A DNA stretch of 64,000 nucleotides from Torreya grandis (Eukaryota > Streptophyta > Pinopsida > Cupressales > Taxaceae): the NCBI GenBank assembly GCA_037957365.1, contig JARHVA010001174.1, positions 1,052,501 through 1,116,500 of the forward strand, written 5' to 3'. Below the pieces are notes generated by a model. It was not told the origin of the DNA and searched no databases. It worked only from the letters and a program-made list of their open reading frames with translations. Numbering within the stretch: the stretch's first letter is position 1; the number at the start of each line of letters is the position of its first letter. Positions 61,736 to 64,000 of the stretch are shown one piece after another. The translations under genes were made by a program, and so were the position numbers.

Positions 61736-62508
61736 GAGGGAACCTCTTTTCTAAAACATCTCTGGACAATTGAGAGCAAAAACTCTACTAAAATTGAGAC
61801 ACTTCTTGAGACTTTGTGCTCAATTTGTAAATCATATTTTATCAAATGAATGAGAAATAGGTTTATTTCAGACTTTGTGTTGGAGTAATTTGTGTTACTT
61901 AGGAAATAGTTCTTATGTTCTCTTTCTTGATAATCTCTCATCTGTTCGATTTAATAAGCAAAGTGTGTGTATTGAAATTATCTAAAGATGCTTCTAAAGG
62001 ATAAAATAAAGACTTTGAGCTACTTTTATCTTGGTAACCCTTTTATTCATTATAGTTTTAGGTGAAGACTTTGGGCTTTGTTTCACTCTATTGTTACATG
62101 TGTTCTGAATCAATGAAGGAGGCAACGGAAGACTTTGTGCTTTCGTGGGTTTTCTTGTGGACTTTATTACTACTTTAAGGGATTTTTTGATATACACTAG
62201 ATACCATTCCTAAAAGAAGAGGAATGCTTTTAGCCATTGACTGAGACTTCCCTCTTTTGTTCCTTAGACATCCTATTTGAAAAAAGAGAGATGGATGGTG
62301 TTATAATACCTTGAATATTATTTTTTGTTTACTTATATATACATATAGCATATAAGTGTTTCATAGGGAACCTCCCCTTGATGAGAGGAGAGAATTATCT
62401 CATTAAGATATGGTAAATCTACACTTTTTGTGGCATAAATATCCTTATTTTGTGGTTGATATACCCATTTTGTCATCAGTTAGTTGACGACAAAATATTC
62501 ACCCAACA

Positions 62509-62513
62509 GATTG
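62509..62513. repeat. Target site duplication of element B, right copy (gattg)
   Basis: gattg after cccaaca, matching 44961-44965. Confidence 0.9.
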
Positions 62514-63780
62514 TTTTATACTTATTTTATTATAGGTTTGGATGAAATACAATTTGGTGTGTGATCTACATCCAATCCTACTCAACATAGGTAAGCTCAA
62601 GTATAACTCTATTTCTTTTTCTATAGTAATTTTTAGTTTCTGCATTACTAGAATAAAAGGGTGGAAATGTAGTCACTAAAATTAACATTTAATTCTAAAA
62701 AAATGCATTTGTGGCCAATCCTTTTACACACTTAACTGATGCTCAATAACATGATTCTAAATGGATATTCCTCTACTTCTATGCAAATGAACCTCTATCC
62801 TTATGAAATTATTGTATTGAATATTCATATTATTCATTCTAAATATCCTAGACTCACTATTGTATAGATTCACACTTCCATTTTAGTTGTCTCTACTCTT
62901 TAGACAAGGTTGCTCCTCTAGGACAATCCCATTGGCCAGTAGTGTCTTAAACTACCATTTTTTCCTCCCACAAAATAATAACTAATTTACAAAATCCAAA
63001 TTCATCTAGCAGGTCATTCCACATGTTTCATAAGTCCCACTTGATAAAATACCAAAAAATTCACTATATAATTACATTTTATATTCATATGTTCACTAGT
63101 TGGCAAGAGGATTCCATATTGCAAATGCCAAAATTATTCTAAATATAAATTAATAGGAAAAGACATTTTTTACCAATTATAAGTCTATATAGCCAATGTA
63201 TCCATGATCTAGGTATGAATACAAAAACAAGATCACAATTCATTTTTAAACACTTAATTATACCAAGATTGGTATACAACATTACACCACTATTTCTCAC
63301 ACACCACTATAGAAAGTGATAACTATGTGGATTTTGATCCCTCTTCAAAGTATTAGTATGTAGGTAGCACTCAACACAAGGGGTGTTAAGTTCAAGAAAA
63401 AAATAAACTCTTAACCTATTTGATCTATTTATTACATTTGTTCCTCCTTGTCATTGACCTAGATTTTTAAGCAAATAATAAGGCACACAATGACTCTCCT
63501 AGTGAATCAATTGACCCCTAATGTAAACACATGACCTACGAGTGAAATATGAAAAAATCCACATAAAGGGAAAAAATCATAAATGACATTGGCACATTGT
63601 ACATACTACAACATAAGCATACCTTGTCCAAATAGCATAGACTTATCCCAAAATCAAATGGAACCCTATTATTAATTCACGGTGACCTCACATAGTCCCA
63701 TAGTTAATCACGTAGTCTTTGTTATACTCTATTAGATCTTAGTGCCAACTAAGTTATTTATCTTTATTATTTCCCCATTT
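62514..63780. other. Right flank of element B, no gene seen
   Basis: AT-rich, stops in all frames, no domain or RNA gene recognised. Confidence 0.5.
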
Positions 63781-63782
63781 TA

Positions 63783-63784
63783 GC

Positions 63785-63823
<39 letters not shown>

Positions 63824-63914
63824 TATGTATGTATATATGTATATATATATATATGTATATATATCTATATATATATATATGTATATATATGTATGTATAT
63901 ATACATACATATAC

Positions 63915-63956
<42 letters not shown>

Positions 63957-64000
63957 GTATGTATATATACATACATATATATATACATATATATATATAT
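63783..64000. repeat. (AT)n microsatellite with ATGT/ACAT interruptions
   Basis: Runs to the window edge; TA repeats broken by tgta and, after 63900, by the inverted form taca, giving local palindromes. The minus-strand frame here (all I/Y/M) is a repeat artefact. Confidence 0.9.

Larger units (their letters stand above)
44966..62508 (+). mobile_element. Element B: Ty3/gypsy retrotransposon with 5.7-kb LTRs holding a gene-like block
   Basis: Complete 17.5-kb element: LTRs of 5720 and 5674 bp, a perfect gattg duplication, primer-binding site and gag-PR-aRNH-RT-gRNH-INT order as in element A. The internal part is only about 6.1 kb, so LTRs make up two thirds of the element. Each LTR contains palindromic repeats and a decayed coding block of ~1,157 codons upstream of the TATA box (in U3). 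In the first ~215 bp the LTRs differ at about 24 positions by eye. Confidence 0.93.
56835..62508 (+). repeat. Element B 3' LTR (5674 bp)
   Basis: Starts TGTTGTTTCC, ends tattcacccaaca. Contains second copies of the palindrome array (57095-57945), coding block (58080-61551) and TATA (61728). The ~160 bp before it holds no canonical polypurine tract (sequence tttcccc-like then ggagcccac). Confidence 0.93.

Noticed and set aside
63767..63988. 73-codon minus-strand frame
   Set aside because: Pure (AT)n microsatellite translation.

Overview
This is nuclear DNA from a plant with a large, repeat-filled genome. It is AT-rich, has no operons, and is built almost wholly from old, nested retroelements of seed-plant types: Ty3/gypsy Tat-like elements with two RNase H domains, an L1-type LINE, and plant mobile domain (PMD) sequences. 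A gymnosperm or other slow-turnover large genome fits, but nothing here proves the species. I found no intact host gene, tRNA, rRNA or CRISPR array.

Layout. 1-410: probable end of a Ty1/copia-type LTR. 410-3.34 kb: no gene seen. 3.34-4.26 kb: GC-rich patch. 4.5-5.47 kb and 36.06-37.33 kb: two halves of an old gag-protease remnant (element D), split by element C. Element C (5475-36056, target duplication cattc) is a Tat-like element with 1.5-kb LTRs, order gag-PR-RT-gRNH-aRNH-INT, and a decayed antisense PMD-like reading frame downstream. Element A (18347-29440, duplication cacat) sits inside that antisense frame. A 5'-truncated minus-strand LINE (31198-34716, 18-bp duplication) sits inside the 3' LTR of C. 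41.1-44.64 kb: a probable terminal-inverted-repeat element carrying a PMD-like remnant. 44966-62508: element B (duplication gattg). 62.5-64 kb: unannotated flank ending in an (AT)n microsatellite.

A and B are siblings. Their gag-pol proteins align along the whole length, they share primer-binding site type and LTR ends, and in both the archaeal-type RNase H domain lies between protease and RT, not between the Ty3 RNase H and integrase as in C. Their LTR interiors differ completely. A has 2.3-kb LTRs with a 23/27-bp tandem array and a GGTTCAA/TTGAACC cluster. B has very long (5.7 kb) LTRs whose U3 part holds about ten palindromic ~30-bp repeats followed by a coding-like block of about 1,157 codons. 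In the genomic RNA this block would lie 3' of pol, inside U3, much as accessory genes overlap U3 in some retroviruses. This U3-resident gene is the best candidate for an undescribed system. The LINE also has an additional decayed reading frame downstream of its RNase H domain.

All coding regions are dead: most premature stops are TAG or TAA at glutamine positions, as expected from cytosine deamination, plus a few one-base frameshifts. Nesting gives relative ages: D is older than C, and C is older than A and the LINE.
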